This document shows positions 6,633-15,140 of a DNA stretch of 19,827 nt, one piece after another; position 1 is the stretch's first letter; each line of letters begins with the position of its first letter. Made by a program: the position numbers and the translations under genes. The notes under the pieces were generated by a model. It did not search any database, was not told the origin of the DNA, and saw only the letters and a program-made list of their open reading frames with translations. The stretch spans positions 1-19,827 of the forward strand of contig CBFIBY010000029.1 of the NCBI GenBank assembly GCA_965660955.1. Reading direction: 5' to 3'. The DNA is from UBA2040 sp965660955. GTDB lineage: Bacteria > Bacteroidota > Bacteroidia > Flavobacteriales_D > Crocinitomicaceae.

Positions 6633-8972
6633 ATGAGAATCATAATCACCCTACTCGTCCTTTTCTGTGGATTACAGCTAAATGCCCAAGACGTAAACAT
6701 TAGAGGATTTATTTATTTGAAAAAGACAGGTGAACCTGTTCCCTATCAAAAAGTCAAATTGATGAAAGCAAGCGACAAAACTGTTGTCTCAGGTGCTTCA
6801 ACAGATGTCAATGGTTTTTTCAGTATCCCAAAAGTTCGACAAGGCGAGTATATACTATCAGTTCCTACTTTCGAATATGCAACATTAGAGCAAAAAATTA
6901 CCGTTGATAAAGTATCTGGAATCATTACGGTGAAGCTAGAATTAGAAGAAGATGAAAAAATTAAAGATTTAGGTGATGTCATCATAAGCGCTGAAGCCAA
7001 ATTGAAGAAAACGGAAGTTCAAATATCTACTTTGAAACTGGATAAAAAAGGGCTCGAACGAATTCCTAGTGTAGGTGGTGAAAATGATATCGTTGGAGCA
7101 TTGAGTGTTACGCCAGGAGTAATTACAACAGGAGATCAAGGTGGTCAGCTGTATGTGCGTGGTGGAACACCCATTCAAAATAAAATATTACTGGACGGAA
7201 TGACAATATACAGTCCATTTCACTCCATTGGATTCTTTTCTGTGTTTGAAACGGAATTGGTAAAAAGTGCCGACGTATACACAGGAGGTTTCGACGCGAG
7301 ATTTGGTGGTCGTATTTCCTCCGTAATGGATATTTCCTATCGAGATGGAAACCGCAAGAACTTTGGTGGAAAAGTATCCGTTTCACCCTTCTTAGCGAAA
7401 GCCGTAATTGAAGGACCTTTCTCACAGAAAGAAGATGGCTCTCCGAGCAACGCTTCGTACATATTTAGTGCAAAGCATAGTTTAATCGATTATACATCAC
7501 GTGATTTGTATCCAAACATCAACGATGGTGGCGGAATGCCTTTTAATTTTACAGATGTATATGGGAAAGTAACTGTCAATTCAGACGGAGGTTCGAAGGT
7601 TAGTGTTTTCGGATTCCATAATAGAGATAGCGTTAACTTCGGAATTGCAGATATCGACTGGAGATCTTCTGGTGGAGGTGTAAATTTCATTTTGGTTCCA
7701 AGTAGTTCGCCAGTTTTCATTCGCGGACACGTAAACGGATCCAATTACACAACTACATTTAAAGAAACCAATGCTGAAGCGAGAACAAGTTCAATTGGTG
7801 GATTTGACTTAGGGTTTGATTTTACATATTTCTTACGAAAAGAAGGTGAATTCAACTATGGAATTAATATTGGTGGATTTACAACAGATTTCCAAACATC
7901 GAATGAGATTGGCCAAGAAATCCGTTTGCAAGGGTTTACCACTGAAATTGGTTTGTACACAAATTATAAATTAGTTCGCAACAGATGGGTTGTGCAACCT
8001 AGTTTTAGAGCGCAAGTTTATGCGAGTTTAGGAACAATTTCCTTTGAACCTCGATTTGGAGCGAAGTACAATGTAAATGAGAAATTCAGGTTGAAATTAT
8101 CAGGAGGGCGTTACTCGCAGAACTTCACTTCAGCCTCTTCTGATAAAGATGTTGTTAACTTGTTCAATGGTTTGCTATCCGCACCTGAGAATGTACAAGA
8201 AACATTCATTACGCCTTCTGCCAAGGAAGTAAATCCTGATAACGGGATTCAATACAGCTGGCATGCAATTGTGGGTGGCGAAATTGATTTAACAAAAAAG
8301 TGGTCTTTAAATATTGAAGGATATTACAAATATTTCCCGCAGTTGAGTAACATTAACATCAACAAGTTATATCCAGATGAAGCACAATTCAGCAGTCAAC
8401 CAGATGAGTTCAAAAAAGACTTCTTGATTGAATCGGGTTACAGCTATGGAGTTGATTTCTTGTTAAAATATAGTGTTGAACGACTTTTCCTTTGGGGAGT
8501 TTATTCTTACGGTAAATCCGAAAGATGGAATGGATTTGAATATTATTTTCCTGTTTTTGACAGACGCCATAATGTTAACTTAGTTGGTACGTATTTGTTC
8601 GGTAAGAAAAAAGACCTTGAATTGAGCGTTCGTTGGAATTTGGGATCAGGTTTACCGTTCACACCAACTGCTTCGAATTACCAAGGTGAAACGTTCTCGG
8701 AAGGTGTAGGTACAGACTATATAAATAATAATCCTTCAACCATTTCTACGCAATTAGGGGATCTAAATTCAGAACGCCTGCCTTATTACCATCGTCTAGA
8801 CATTACAGTAAAAAAACAGTTTATATTTAAAAACGAGGATGTATTGGAGTTAATTGGGAGCGTTACGAACTTGTATGACAGAAGAAACATTTTCTACGTG
8901 AACCGTTTGTCACAAGAAACGATCTATCAATTTCCAATCCTTCCGAGTCTTGGATTGAGCTATAAGTTTTAA
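6633..8972 (+). CDS. TonB-dependent outer membrane receptor with N-terminal carboxypeptidase-regulatory-like domain
   Basis: The 779-residue product has a signal peptide (1-19, cleavage after LNAQ), a carboxypeptidase-regulatory-like/CNA-B beta domain (about 21-103: VNIRGFIYLKKTGEPVPY to TVKLELE), a plug domain (about 120-235, with LYVRGGTPIQNKILLDGM and YTGGFDARFGGRISS), then a long barrel ending in an aromatic residue (YKF). Such receptors import substrates across the outer membrane using TonB energy. It is shorter than SusC proteins, has no SusD partner beside it and carries no recognisable substrate marker, so the ligand is unknown. No iron-box or other operator is evident upstream. It is probably monocistronic. 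Confidence 0.9.
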   Translation: MRIIITLLVLFCGLQLNAQDVNIRGFIYLKKTGEPVPYQKVKLMKASDKTVVSGASTDVNGFFSIPKVRQGEYILSVPTFEYATLEQKITVDKVSGIITVKLELEEDEKIKDLGDVIISAEAKLKKTEVQISTLKLDKKGLERIPSVGGENDIVGALSVTPGVITTGDQGGQLYVRGGTPIQNKILLDGMTIYSPFHSIGFFSVFETELVKSADVYTGGFDARFGGRISSVMDISYRDGNRKNFGGKVSVSPFLAKAVIEGPFSQKEDGSPSNASYIFSAKHSLIDYTSRDLYPNINDGGGMPFNFTDVYGKVTVNSDGGSKVSVFGFHNRDSVNFGIADIDWRSSGGGVNFILVPSSSPVFIRGHVNGSNYTTTFKETNAEARTSSIGGFDLGFDFTYFLRKEGEFNYGINIGGFTTDFQTSNEIGQEIRLQGFTTEIGLYTNYKLVRNRWVVQPSFRAQVYASLGTISFEPRFGAKYNVNEKFRLKLSGGRYSQNFTSASSDKDVVNLFNGLLSAPENVQETFITPSAKEVNPDNGIQYSWHAIVGGEIDLTKKWSLNIEGYYKYFPQLSNININKLYPDEAQFSSQPDEFKKDFLIESGYSYGVDFLLKYSVERLFLWGVYSYGKSERWNGFEYYFPVFDRRHNVNLVGTYLFGKKKDLELSVRWNLGSGLPFTPTASNYQGETFSEGVGTDYINNNPSTISTQLGDLNSERLPYYHRLDITVKKQFIFKNEDVLELIGSVTNLYDRRNIFYVNRLSQETIYQFPILPSLGLSYKF

Positions 8973-9055
8973 TCGAAGGCAACCAATTCTTGTCTAATCC
9001 GTATTTAAAGAGAACAACTTAACACATTGTTAGCATTTCAATCCGTTGAAAACGC

Positions 9056-9063
9056 TAATTTTG
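9056..9063 (+). promoter_or_regulatory. -7 box TAATTTTG upstream of the secreted unknown
   Basis: TAATTTTG matches TAnnTTTG exactly and is 43 nt before the ATG at 9107. An alternative is TTG (9072-9074), 18 nt, then AACCTTTG (9093-9100), which lies only 6 nt before the ATG. Either could drive the gene; the sequence does not decide. Confidence 0.45.
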
Positions 9064-9106
9064 CAGTAGAGTTGAATACTTTTTACATTTAAAACCTTTG
9101 CCAATT

Positions 9107-9556
9107 ATGCGCATGAATCGTTTATTTTTCGCTTTATCATTTTTGCTAATCGCTGGTTTTTCCTTTGGACAGGAGACATCAGACATAAAGCAATGGAAAC
9201 AAATACAATCCGTTGATGGAATTACAATCTTTTCTAGAAAAGGAGATTGCAACCAGCCAAAAGTGGCTTCATATACTGAGGAAGTTTATTTGAAATTCAC
9301 AAATACGACAGATCAAGTAGTTTATGTTGAATGGTCTTACGATGTAACGTATGGCGATAAATGTTATAACTGTGATGGAGAGAATCAAGAAATGACACAA
9401 ACAATTAAGTTACAACCCAATTCTTCAATAGAAGGAGTTTGCGGCGATAAAAATGATCTTCGTTTACGTATTTTCAGCAAATTCACAAATATGGATAATC
9501 CAGAACCTATGACAGATTATAACGTAAAGAATGTTGTCGTTCGATCAGAAAATTAA
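9107..9556 (+). CDS. Secreted or periplasmic protein of unknown function
   Basis: I do not recognise a named family. From the ATG at 9107 the product is 149 residues with a signal peptide (MRMNRLFFALSFLLIAGFSFGQ, cleavage near residue 22). The mature part starts with the pattern WKQIQSVDGITIFSRKG, reminiscent of short Bacteroidetes proteins of this opening type, then strand-rich sequence with four cysteines, including CYNC and single cysteines before and after it, consistent with disulfides in an exported beta-sandwich; this is inference. Starts at 9107 and 9113 are both possible; the TTG at 9098 is unlikely. It follows the TonB receptor after 134 bases and is closed by a strong terminator at 9583. 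Confidence 0.72.
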   Translation: MRMNRLFFALSFLLIAGFSFGQETSDIKQWKQIQSVDGITIFSRKGDCNQPKVASYTEEVYLKFTNTTDQVVYVEWSYDVTYGDKCYNCDGENQEMTQTIKLQPNSSIEGVCGDKNDLRLRIFSKFTNMDNPEPMTDYNVKNVVVRSEN

Positions 9557-9582
9557 TTAAGTTAGAATCTGCCCAATATATT

Positions 9583-9610
9583 AGCCTGGCTTTCTAGTCA
9601 GGCTTTTTTT
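9583..9610 (+). terminator. Rho-independent terminator after the secreted unknown
   Basis: AGCCTGGCT pairs with AGTCAGGCT (9 bp including one G-T pair) around a 4-nt loop TTCT, and is followed directly by seven T. It ends the + strand gene at 9556 and lies just past the stop of the convergent M61 gene. On the minus strand the tract after the stem is only TAATATATT, so its use in that direction is less certain. Confidence 0.9.
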
Positions 9611-9616
9611 GTTCGT

Positions 9617-11329
9617 CTAATTTTTCCAACTTTCGAGAGCACTAGTTTGGGCTTTGGTAGGATTTTGCACCTCGCCAATGGAATAGATATTGTAAAAATT
9701 ACGTTGAACTTCAGGTAAGATTATTGTCATCATCTTTCCTTTCCTTTGGATCAACAATGCTTTTTCTTGATCATCCACCATTTCCAACCATTGATCCAAT
9801 TCGCCTTGACAAGCAAAGTCATTTACAGCGATAATTTCATCCTCCAGCATAACTCCGCCCATATCGGCTGTCCCACCCGTAAATATGGATTTTACCGTGA
9901 AATTCTGACCATTTGGAATCGTTTTAATTCCTAATTTCGCTTCGCTATATTTCGGCGAAGGTACATGAATGAGTTCCATTCCAATATAGTCCAGTGCGTC
10001 GGCCAAAATGATTTCATACGCTTTGGTTCCATGGAAATAATCTTTGAAAAGCAGTGTCCAATCTTCTCCTGTTATATTTTCAATCACACCTTTGTAATCG
10101 GCTTCAGAAACACCTTTTCCTTGCAAGGCAAAATCGAAATACAAACGTCGCATAACATCGTCAAGTCCTCTCTTATTTGCCGTCGCTCGACGAATTCGAA
10201 TATCGGTTACAAATGCCAGCAAACAACCTTCCGTATATATGGAAACTTTTCGTCCAGGTGCTCCAGGTAAATATCCATCCAACCATGTGTCGAATGATGA
10301 TTCGGCTACGGAATAGTTGAATCTGCCTTGATTATCAAAGTGTTTCTGCAATTGCTGGTTGAACTCCAATTTGTAGGCTGCCATATCGAATACCCCTGAC
10401 TTCATCAAAAACAAATCACCCATATAGGTTGTAACTCCTTCACAGATGTATCCCAATTCAGAAAAATTCTCTTCTTTAAAATTGTAGGGAAACATTTCTA
10501 TCGGACGGATGGCCTTCACATTCCACGTATGGTAAAGCTCATGAGAAGAAACACCCAATAAATCGACATATGCTTTTTTGAAAATTGCATGGCTTGGTCC
10601 TAATAGAATGACTGTTGAAGCATGATGTTCCACACCGTGATATGCACGATAAGGAGTAATCTGGAAAATAAAATGATAATCCTTCACCGGAAATTCAGTG
10701 AATTTCTCCAGCTGCTTTTCTGTAAAAGCACTGAAATCTTTTTTCAAACGGTCAAAATCTACTTCGTCCAACCCTTGAAACCAAAGATGAAAGGTATTTC
10801 CGCCCACTTCGTAACTGTCATGCTTCAGGCTTGGTGAAGCAATGAACGGTGAATCAACTAGCGTTTCGAAATTAGGTGATGTAAGTATAAATCCATTTTG
10901 TTTCAAGTTACAAGCTATCTCATAGTGACTGGGAACATTCAATTCCACTTCACACGGCAAATCCTTCGTGTTGTCTGTATAGACAAAACAATTGACCGGA
11001 TTGACATACATCTGTTCCTTCGACAAAAAGGTACTACCCGCATTCAAGTCTGTTGAATAATAGTGATAGGACACCACAATTGACTTCTCTCCTTTTGTTT
11101 CGATTTCCCAAACTGATTTGTGCGATTTCTTGAAAGGTAAAGTTTTGTTCGAGGCGCCAAAAACTTGAAAATTCTTAACATTTTTCGCAAAGTTCCCCAA
11201 TTCATATCTACCCGGACGCCACGTCGGTAAATGCAGTGTTGTGATATCTTCAGAAACTGGAATTTCCGCTTCAATGTGGATATATTGTTGGTGAGGATTT
11301 TCGCCTGAAAGTTTATAGTTTACAGTCAT
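9617..11329 (-). CDS. M61-family metallopeptidase with C-terminal PDZ domain
   Basis: This 570-residue protein has the zinc motif HELYH at 263-267 followed by TWNVKAIRP, and a likely third ligand E297 in CEGVTTYMGDL, which together mark M61 (glycyl aminopeptidase-like) peptidases. An N-terminal beta domain with LPTWRPGRYELGNFAKNV (about 34-51) and upstream HHAST are typical. Residues about 470-550 form a PDZ domain (GTADMGGVMLEDEIIAVND). There is no clear signal peptide, so a cytoplasmic location is suggested, although members differ. It begins 19 bases after the FkbM gene and is the last gene of the ABC-F operon. The A-rich AAAGAAAAA just before its ATG may help initiation. Confidence 0.9.
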   Translation of the reverse strand: MTVNYKLSGENPHQQYIHIEAEIPVSEDITTLHLPTWRPGRYELGNFAKNVKNFQVFGASNKTLPFKKSHKSVWEIETKGEKSIVVSYHYYSTDLNAGSTFLSKEQMYVNPVNCFVYTDNTKDLPCEVELNVPSHYEIACNLKQNGFILTSPNFETLVDSPFIASPSLKHDSYEVGGNTFHLWFQGLDEVDFDRLKKDFSAFTEKQLEKFTEFPVKDYHFIFQITPYRAYHGVEHHASTVILLGPSHAIFKKAYVDLLGVSSHELYHTWNVKAIRPIEMFPYNFKEENFSELGYICEGVTTYMGDLFLMKSGVFDMAAYKLEFNQQLQKHFDNQGRFNYSVAESSFDTWLDGYLPGAPGRKVSIYTEGCLLAFVTDIRIRRATANKRGLDDVMRRLYFDFALQGKGVSEADYKGVIENITGEDWTLLFKDYFHGTKAYEIILADALDYIGMELIHVPSPKYSEAKLGIKTIPNGQNFTVKSIFTGGTADMGGVMLEDEIIAVNDFACQGELDQWLEMVDDQEKALLIQRKGKMMTIILPEVQRNFYNIYSIGEVQNPTKAQTSALESWKN

Positions 11330-11348
11330 TTTTTCTTTGGTTTTGGTA

Positions 11349-12251
11349 TTACGAAGTCTTCAATTTTTCACTTGGAATACAGAAAACATTATCATCAGTT
11401 GGACAATTAGCTAATCGTGAAATTGCCATCAGTTTCGATGAGCGTTCTTTGCTTCCTGATAGTTTGAACAAATCGTAATTTTCGAAATTAATCAGTTTAG
11501 TATATAATTCAGAACGTCCTCCCTCTTTTCTTTCTGCTGAAAATTCAACGATAAGAAGGGGACGATTTTCCAATATGGTTTTTTCTGCTCCATTTAGGAC
11601 ATCGATTTCCATTCCCTCTACATCGATTTTAATCATGTCAACGGATATGCTTTGTCCCGCAACGATTTGATCTAAAGGCAAGATTGATATTTCAGTCGAA
11701 CTAGCATTTTCACCTCGCACCACAGTCGAAGCAGCACCTCTATTGATAGACCAATTGTCAAACAAGTTTAAGGTTTCTTTTTCTGCTCCAAGACCGCACT
11801 CAAAAGCGCGAATTCCCAGCATTTCATTTAGTTCGATATTTTTCTCCAAAATAGCGTAGGTTTTTGGATTTGCCTCAAATGACCAAACATTTCCATTCGA
11901 ACCGACAGACTTCTTTGCCGTTAGAGACATCAGGCCAATGTTGGCTCCAATATCGACAAACGTATCGCCCGATTTTAGATATTTCGTCATGAAATCCAGT
12001 GTTCCACGCTCGTAGGTTCCCGTTTCAAATAAACTACGCTCCACACCTTGGTCTTTCGAAGGGTCAATCCAAAGTTTTAATCCAGAAGGGATTTTCAAAA
12101 TATGTTCACCTACTTTGGAAGTCTTTGGCAACAGCCATTTGGGTAATAATAAAGAGAGTTTTCGAAATCCAGGGAGGTCGATGTTACGAAAAAAACCAAT
12201 AAGTCGATGTTGCCAGATATAACTGCGGTATGTCGACTTCGATTTTTTCAC
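11349..12251 (-). CDS. FkbM-family SAM-dependent methyltransferase
   Basis: The 300-residue product contains the SAM-binding motif FVDIGANIG (98-106), the acidic ribose-binding SFEANPK (124-130) and the FkbM signature MIKIDVEGMEIDVLNGA (206-222), with LIVEFS near 233-238. FkbM enzymes O-methylate sugars or other small hydroxyl substrates; nothing here reveals the acceptor. The start is a GTG at 12251, 9 bases after the ABC-F stop; the next in-frame Met is near residue 88, inside the fold, so GTG is the only sensible start. GTG starts are a minority in this window. It is the middle gene of a three-gene operon whose members share no evident pathway. Confidence 0.9.
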   Translation of the reverse strand: MKKSKSTYRSYIWQHRLIGFFRNIDLPGFRKLSLLLPKWLLPKTSKVGEHILKIPSGLKLWIDPSKDQGVERSLFETGTYERGTLDFMTKYLKSGDTFVDIGANIGLMSLTAKKSVGSNGNVWSFEANPKTYAILEKNIELNEMLGIRAFECGLGAEKETLNLFDNWSINRGAASTVVRGENASSTEISILPLDQIVAGQSISVDMIKIDVEGMEIDVLNGAEKTILENRPLLIVEFSAERKEGGRSELYTKLINFENYDLFKLSGSKERSSKLMAISRLANCPTDDNVFCIPSEKLKTS

Positions 12252-12260
12252 GAAGCGAAT

Positions 12261-13886
12261 TTAAGCATAAAGAACTTCTTGCTGTTGCGCAATTTTCTCA
12301 TCTACCAAGTAATCATCATAGGTCATCATCTTATCCATAAACCCGTTTGGCGTTATTTCGATAATTCGATTGGCAACCGTATTTGTCAAAGAGTGGTCAT
12401 GGGATGTAAAAATCATATTACCAGCAAATTCTACCATTCCCTGATTCAATGCAGTAATCGATTCCAAATCCAAGTGATTCGTCGGCTCGTCCATCATGAT
12501 GAAATTTGCTTTTGCTAACATCATTCTCGACATCATGCACCGCATTTTTTCACCTCCTGAGAGTACTTCAGCACTTTTCAACGCTTCTTCCCCTGAGAAT
12601 AACATTCTACCCAAGAACCCGCGCAAAGCAACTTCTTCTCTTTCTTCATCTGTTTGCGCATATTGACGCAACCAATCAATTAAGGGTTCTTTGTGCCCAT
12701 CGAAGAAACTGTGGTTCTCATTGGGCAAATAAGATGTCGTTATGGTTGTTCCAAAAGTAAATGAACCTGTATCTGGTTTTCTATTGCCATTTAAGATTTC
12801 AAACAATGCTGTGATGGCAACTGAATTTTTAGAGATGATAGCAATTTTGTCATCCGTATTCATTGTGAAATTCAAATCAGTAAACAATTTTTCTCCCTCA
12901 TGTGAAGCAGACAAATTCTCAACAATCAAAATTTGATCTCCAGGTTTACGCTCCAAATTGAAATTGATTCCAGGATATCTTCTTGATGAAGGTTGTATTT
13001 CTTCCAAATCCAATTTATCCAACATCTTCCGTCTCGAAGTAGCTTGTTTCGATTTCGAAGCATTGGCCGAGAATCGAGAGATAAAGTCTTGTAATTCTTT
13101 TTTCTTGTCTTCGGCTTTCTTGTTTTTATCCGCTCTTTGACGTGCAGCCAATTGAGAAGATTGGTACCAGAAAGTATAGTTTCCCGTAAATAGGTTGATT
13201 TTGGAATAATCAATATCACAAATATTTGTACAAACTGTATCCAAAAAGTGTCTGTCGTGAGATACTACAATAACCGTGTTTTTGAAATCCAGCAAGAAAT
13301 CTTCCAACCATGATATAGTCTTGATATCCAAGTCATTTGTAGGCTCATCGAGAACCAATAAATCAGGATTTCCAAAAAGGGCTTGTGCCAATAAGATTCG
13401 GACTTTTAGTTCACTCGGCATATCCGCCATCATTGTATAATGTCTCGCTTCTTCAATTCCTAAGTTGGAAAGTAAAGTTGCCGCATCCGTTTCCGCATTC
13501 CATCCTTCCAAATCAGCAAATTCGCCTTCTAATTCAGCTGTACGCATTCCATCCGCATCAGAAAAATCAGGTTTTGCATACAAAGCATCCTTTTCCGTCA
13601 TGATTTCAAACAAGCGTTTGTGTCCCATGATTACAGTTTGCAATACTTGGTATTCGTCAAATTCGTTGTGATTCTGCGAAAGAACGGCCATACGTTTTCC
13701 AGGCTCTAACTCAATATGTCCTTTCGTCGGATCTTGCTCTCCCGTCAATATTTTCAGGAAAGTCGATTTTCCAGCACCGTTGGCACCAATTACGCCGTAG
13801 CAATTACCATCAGCGAAAGTTAAATTCACGTCATCAAAAAGTACGCGTTTTCCAAATTGAAGGGATAAATTATTTACGGATAACAT
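12261..13886 (-). CDS. ABC-F family ATPase (YbiT/YkpA-like) with a degenerate second ATP site
   Basis: The 541-residue soluble protein has two ABC domains and no membrane segments, as in ABC-F translation factors that act at the ribosomal E site. Domain 1: Walker A GANGAGKST (34-42), Walker B LLVLDEPTND (176-185), SHD (209-211). The charged linker (about 236-300, KKAEDKKKELQDF, SANASKSKQATSRRK) is the P-site interaction motif. Domain 2: Walker B MDEPTNHLD (465-473), signature LSGGEKMR (442-449), SHD (495-497). The Walker A of domain 2 is SKNSVAIT (352-359), lacking the lysine, and the signature of domain 1 is MPSELKVR (156-163) rather than LSGGQ. I recall similarly altered Bacteroidetes relatives. 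It heads the operon with FkbM and M61. Confidence 0.92.
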   Translation of the reverse strand: MLSVNNLSLQFGKRVLFDDVNLTFADGNCYGVIGANGAGKSTFLKILTGEQDPTKGHIELEPGKRMAVLSQNHNEFDEYQVLQTVIMGHKRLFEIMTEKDALYAKPDFSDADGMRTAELEGEFADLEGWNAETDAATLLSNLGIEEARHYTMMADMPSELKVRILLAQALFGNPDLLVLDEPTNDLDIKTISWLEDFLLDFKNTVIVVSHDRHFLDTVCTNICDIDYSKINLFTGNYTFWYQSSQLAARQRADKNKKAEDKKKELQDFISRFSANASKSKQATSRRKMLDKLDLEEIQPSSRRYPGINFNLERKPGDQILIVENLSASHEGEKLFTDLNFTMNTDDKIAIISKNSVAITALFEILNGNRKPDTGSFTFGTTITTSYLPNENHSFFDGHKEPLIDWLRQYAQTDEEREEVALRGFLGRMLFSGEEALKSAEVLSGGEKMRCMMSRMMLAKANFIMMDEPTNHLDLESITALNQGMVEFAGNMIFTSHDHSLTNTVANRIIEITPNGFMDKMMTYDDYLVDEKIAQQQEVLYA

Positions 13887-13909
13887 AGAGTTTGCTTGAA
13901 AATTTTGTG

Positions 13910-13917
13910 CAAAGATA
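13910..13917 (-). promoter_or_regulatory. -7 promoter box of the ABC-F operon
   Basis: The minus strand reads TATCTTTG, an exact TAnnTTTG match, 23 nt upstream of the ATG at 13886. A TTG lies about 16 nt upstream, a little closer than normal -33 spacing, within the tail of the murB terminator region. Confidence 0.55.
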
Positions 13918-13934
13918 GGGCTTTTTTACTTCGC

Positions 13935-14032
13935 AAAAAAGAGTTGCGAGTTACGAGTTGTGCGACTTCTTCAAAGCACACATATAGTTGAAAGTTCCCA
14001 ACCCGAAACTAGCAACTGAAAAACTCGAAACT
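13935..14032 (-). terminator. Imperfect terminator-like structure after murB, built from heptamer arrays
   Basis: In the murB transcript the segments GAGTT/AGTT/AGTT (within 14032-14004) face AACTC/AACTC/AACTC (13961-13941), and six T (13940-13935) follow. The stem is interrupted by internal loops, so strength is uncertain. It starts at the murB stop codon and ends before the ABC-F promoter, the right place for a murB terminator. Confidence 0.5.
13941..14032. repeat. Inverted arrays of 7-8 bp units, GAGTT type
   Basis: The left array on the + strand is three tandem heptamers, GAGTTGC (13941), GAGTTAC (13948) and GAGTTGT (13955). The right array, in opposite orientation, has units ending in AACT at 14010, 14017, 14025 and 14032 (CGAAACT, AGCAACT, AAAAACT, CGAAACT), with spacing 7, 8 and 7. 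About 40 nt separate the arrays, with two further AGTT units (13986, 13993). It fills the gap between murB and the ABC-F promoter. The unit is much too short for CRISPR. Origin and role are unknown. Confidence 0.75.
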
Positions 14033-15051
14033 TAAAGTATATTCACTTCCCTTTCCAACTGCACCCCAAATTTCTCTTTCACCGTTTCCAAGATTTTCGT
14101 AGAAAGATTATAAATATCTTGTCCTTTCGAACCGCCGTAATTGACCAAAACTAGTGCTTGCTTGGCATGAACGCCATAGTTTTCAATCCGCATTCCTTTG
14201 AATCCAGCCTTTTCAATAAGCCAACCGGCGGCCAATTTTGTTAAACTAGGATTAATGCGATCTGGATATTGAGGCATGTCTGGGTATTCAGTCAAAAGTT
14301 TTTCAGCCACCTTTTTTTCTACGACTGGATTTTTAAAGAAAGAACCTGCATTACCTATTTCCTTTGGGTTCGGCAACTTGCTTTCTCGAATAGCGATAAC
14401 CGCATCACTAACATCACGAATCGTTGGATTTGTAATTCCCCTACTCGTCAATTCGTCGTTGATAGCGCCATAGGATGTATTGACATTTGCTTTTTTGTTC
14501 AGTTTAAACTCAACACTTGTGATAATGTATTGATTTTTCAATTGCTTTTTGAACACACTTTCGCGGTATCCAAATGCACATTGTTCGGCGTTGAAGGTGT
14601 GGATTTCTCCAGTCTCTATTTGAACCGCTTCCAATTGATGAAAAGTATCTTTGATTTCAACGCCATAGGCACCAATATTCTGCATGGGACTTGCACCAAC
14701 GCTTCCTGGAATTAGGGATAAATTTTCGATTCCAGCTAAATTCTTCTCTATTGCGCTCAAAACGAAATCATGCCATACTTCACCAGCTCCGGAGCGAACG
14801 ATTGCGTATTCATCCGTTTCAGAAATAATTTCAATTCCTTTTATTTCATTCCTTAGAACGACACCGTTATAATCTTTGGTGAGCAATAAATTACTTCCGC
14901 CTCCCAAAATCAACAAAGGCAAATGAAGCTTTTTAACCTCAGTCAACTGAGCCTTCAATTCTTCCACTGAAAAAAAGTGCCCAAAATGCGCACATTTGAC
15001 GCTAATGCCAAAAGTATTGTAAGGTTGAAGATCAAAATCGGTTTGAAACAT
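14032..15051 (-). CDS. murB: UDP-N-acetylenolpyruvoylglucosamine reductase MurB
   Basis: This 339-residue FAD enzyme reduces UDP-GlcNAc-enolpyruvate to UDP-MurNAc with NADPH in cytoplasmic peptidoglycan precursor synthesis. Visible: the start FQTDFDLQPYNTFGI, FAD-binding GGGSNLLL, IPGSVGASPMQNIGAYG, GYRESVFK, the catalytic-serine segment GNAGSFFKNP, and a C-terminal LEREVNIL containing the conserved glutamate. The extended type I (E. coli-like) arrangement is present. I chose the ATG at 15051; the in-frame Met at 15144 adds 31 unconserved residues, runs through a repeat and lies upstream of a -7-like box. It is divergent from the menaquinone operon and alone on its transcript. Confidence 0.95.
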   Translation of the reverse strand: MFQTDFDLQPYNTFGISVKCAHFGHFFSVEELKAQLTEVKKLHLPLLILGGGSNLLLTKDYNGVVLRNEIKGIEIISETDEYAIVRSGAGEVWHDFVLSAIEKNLAGIENLSLIPGSVGASPMQNIGAYGVEIKDTFHQLEAVQIETGEIHTFNAEQCAFGYRESVFKKQLKNQYIITSVEFKLNKKANVNTSYGAINDELTSRGITNPTIRDVSDAVIAIRESKLPNPKEIGNAGSFFKNPVVEKKVAEKLLTEYPDMPQYPDRINPSLTKLAAGWLIEKAGFKGMRIENYGVHAKQALVLVNYGGSKGQDIYNLSTKILETVKEKFGVQLEREVNIL

Positions 15052-15055
15052 GGGG

Positions 15056-15063
15056 TAAAGATA
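15056..15063 (-). promoter_or_regulatory. Putative -7 promoter box of murB
   Basis: The minus strand reads TATCTTTA, one base from TAnnTTTG, only 4 nt before the ATG at 15051. If used, the murB mRNA would be leaderless, and the box would rule out the longer start at 15144. Confidence 0.4.
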
Positions 15064-15140
15064 AGTAGGTTTTATAAGGTATTGCAGATTCAGCAAAAAA
15101 GGATTTAAAAACGAAATAGTTGATAAGAAGGACAAAAGAT

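Noticed and set aside
13941..14032. Short tandem repeats that might be read as a CRISPR array
   Set aside because: Units are 7-8 bases with no spacers, the two arrays have opposite orientation, and no cas genes are nearby.
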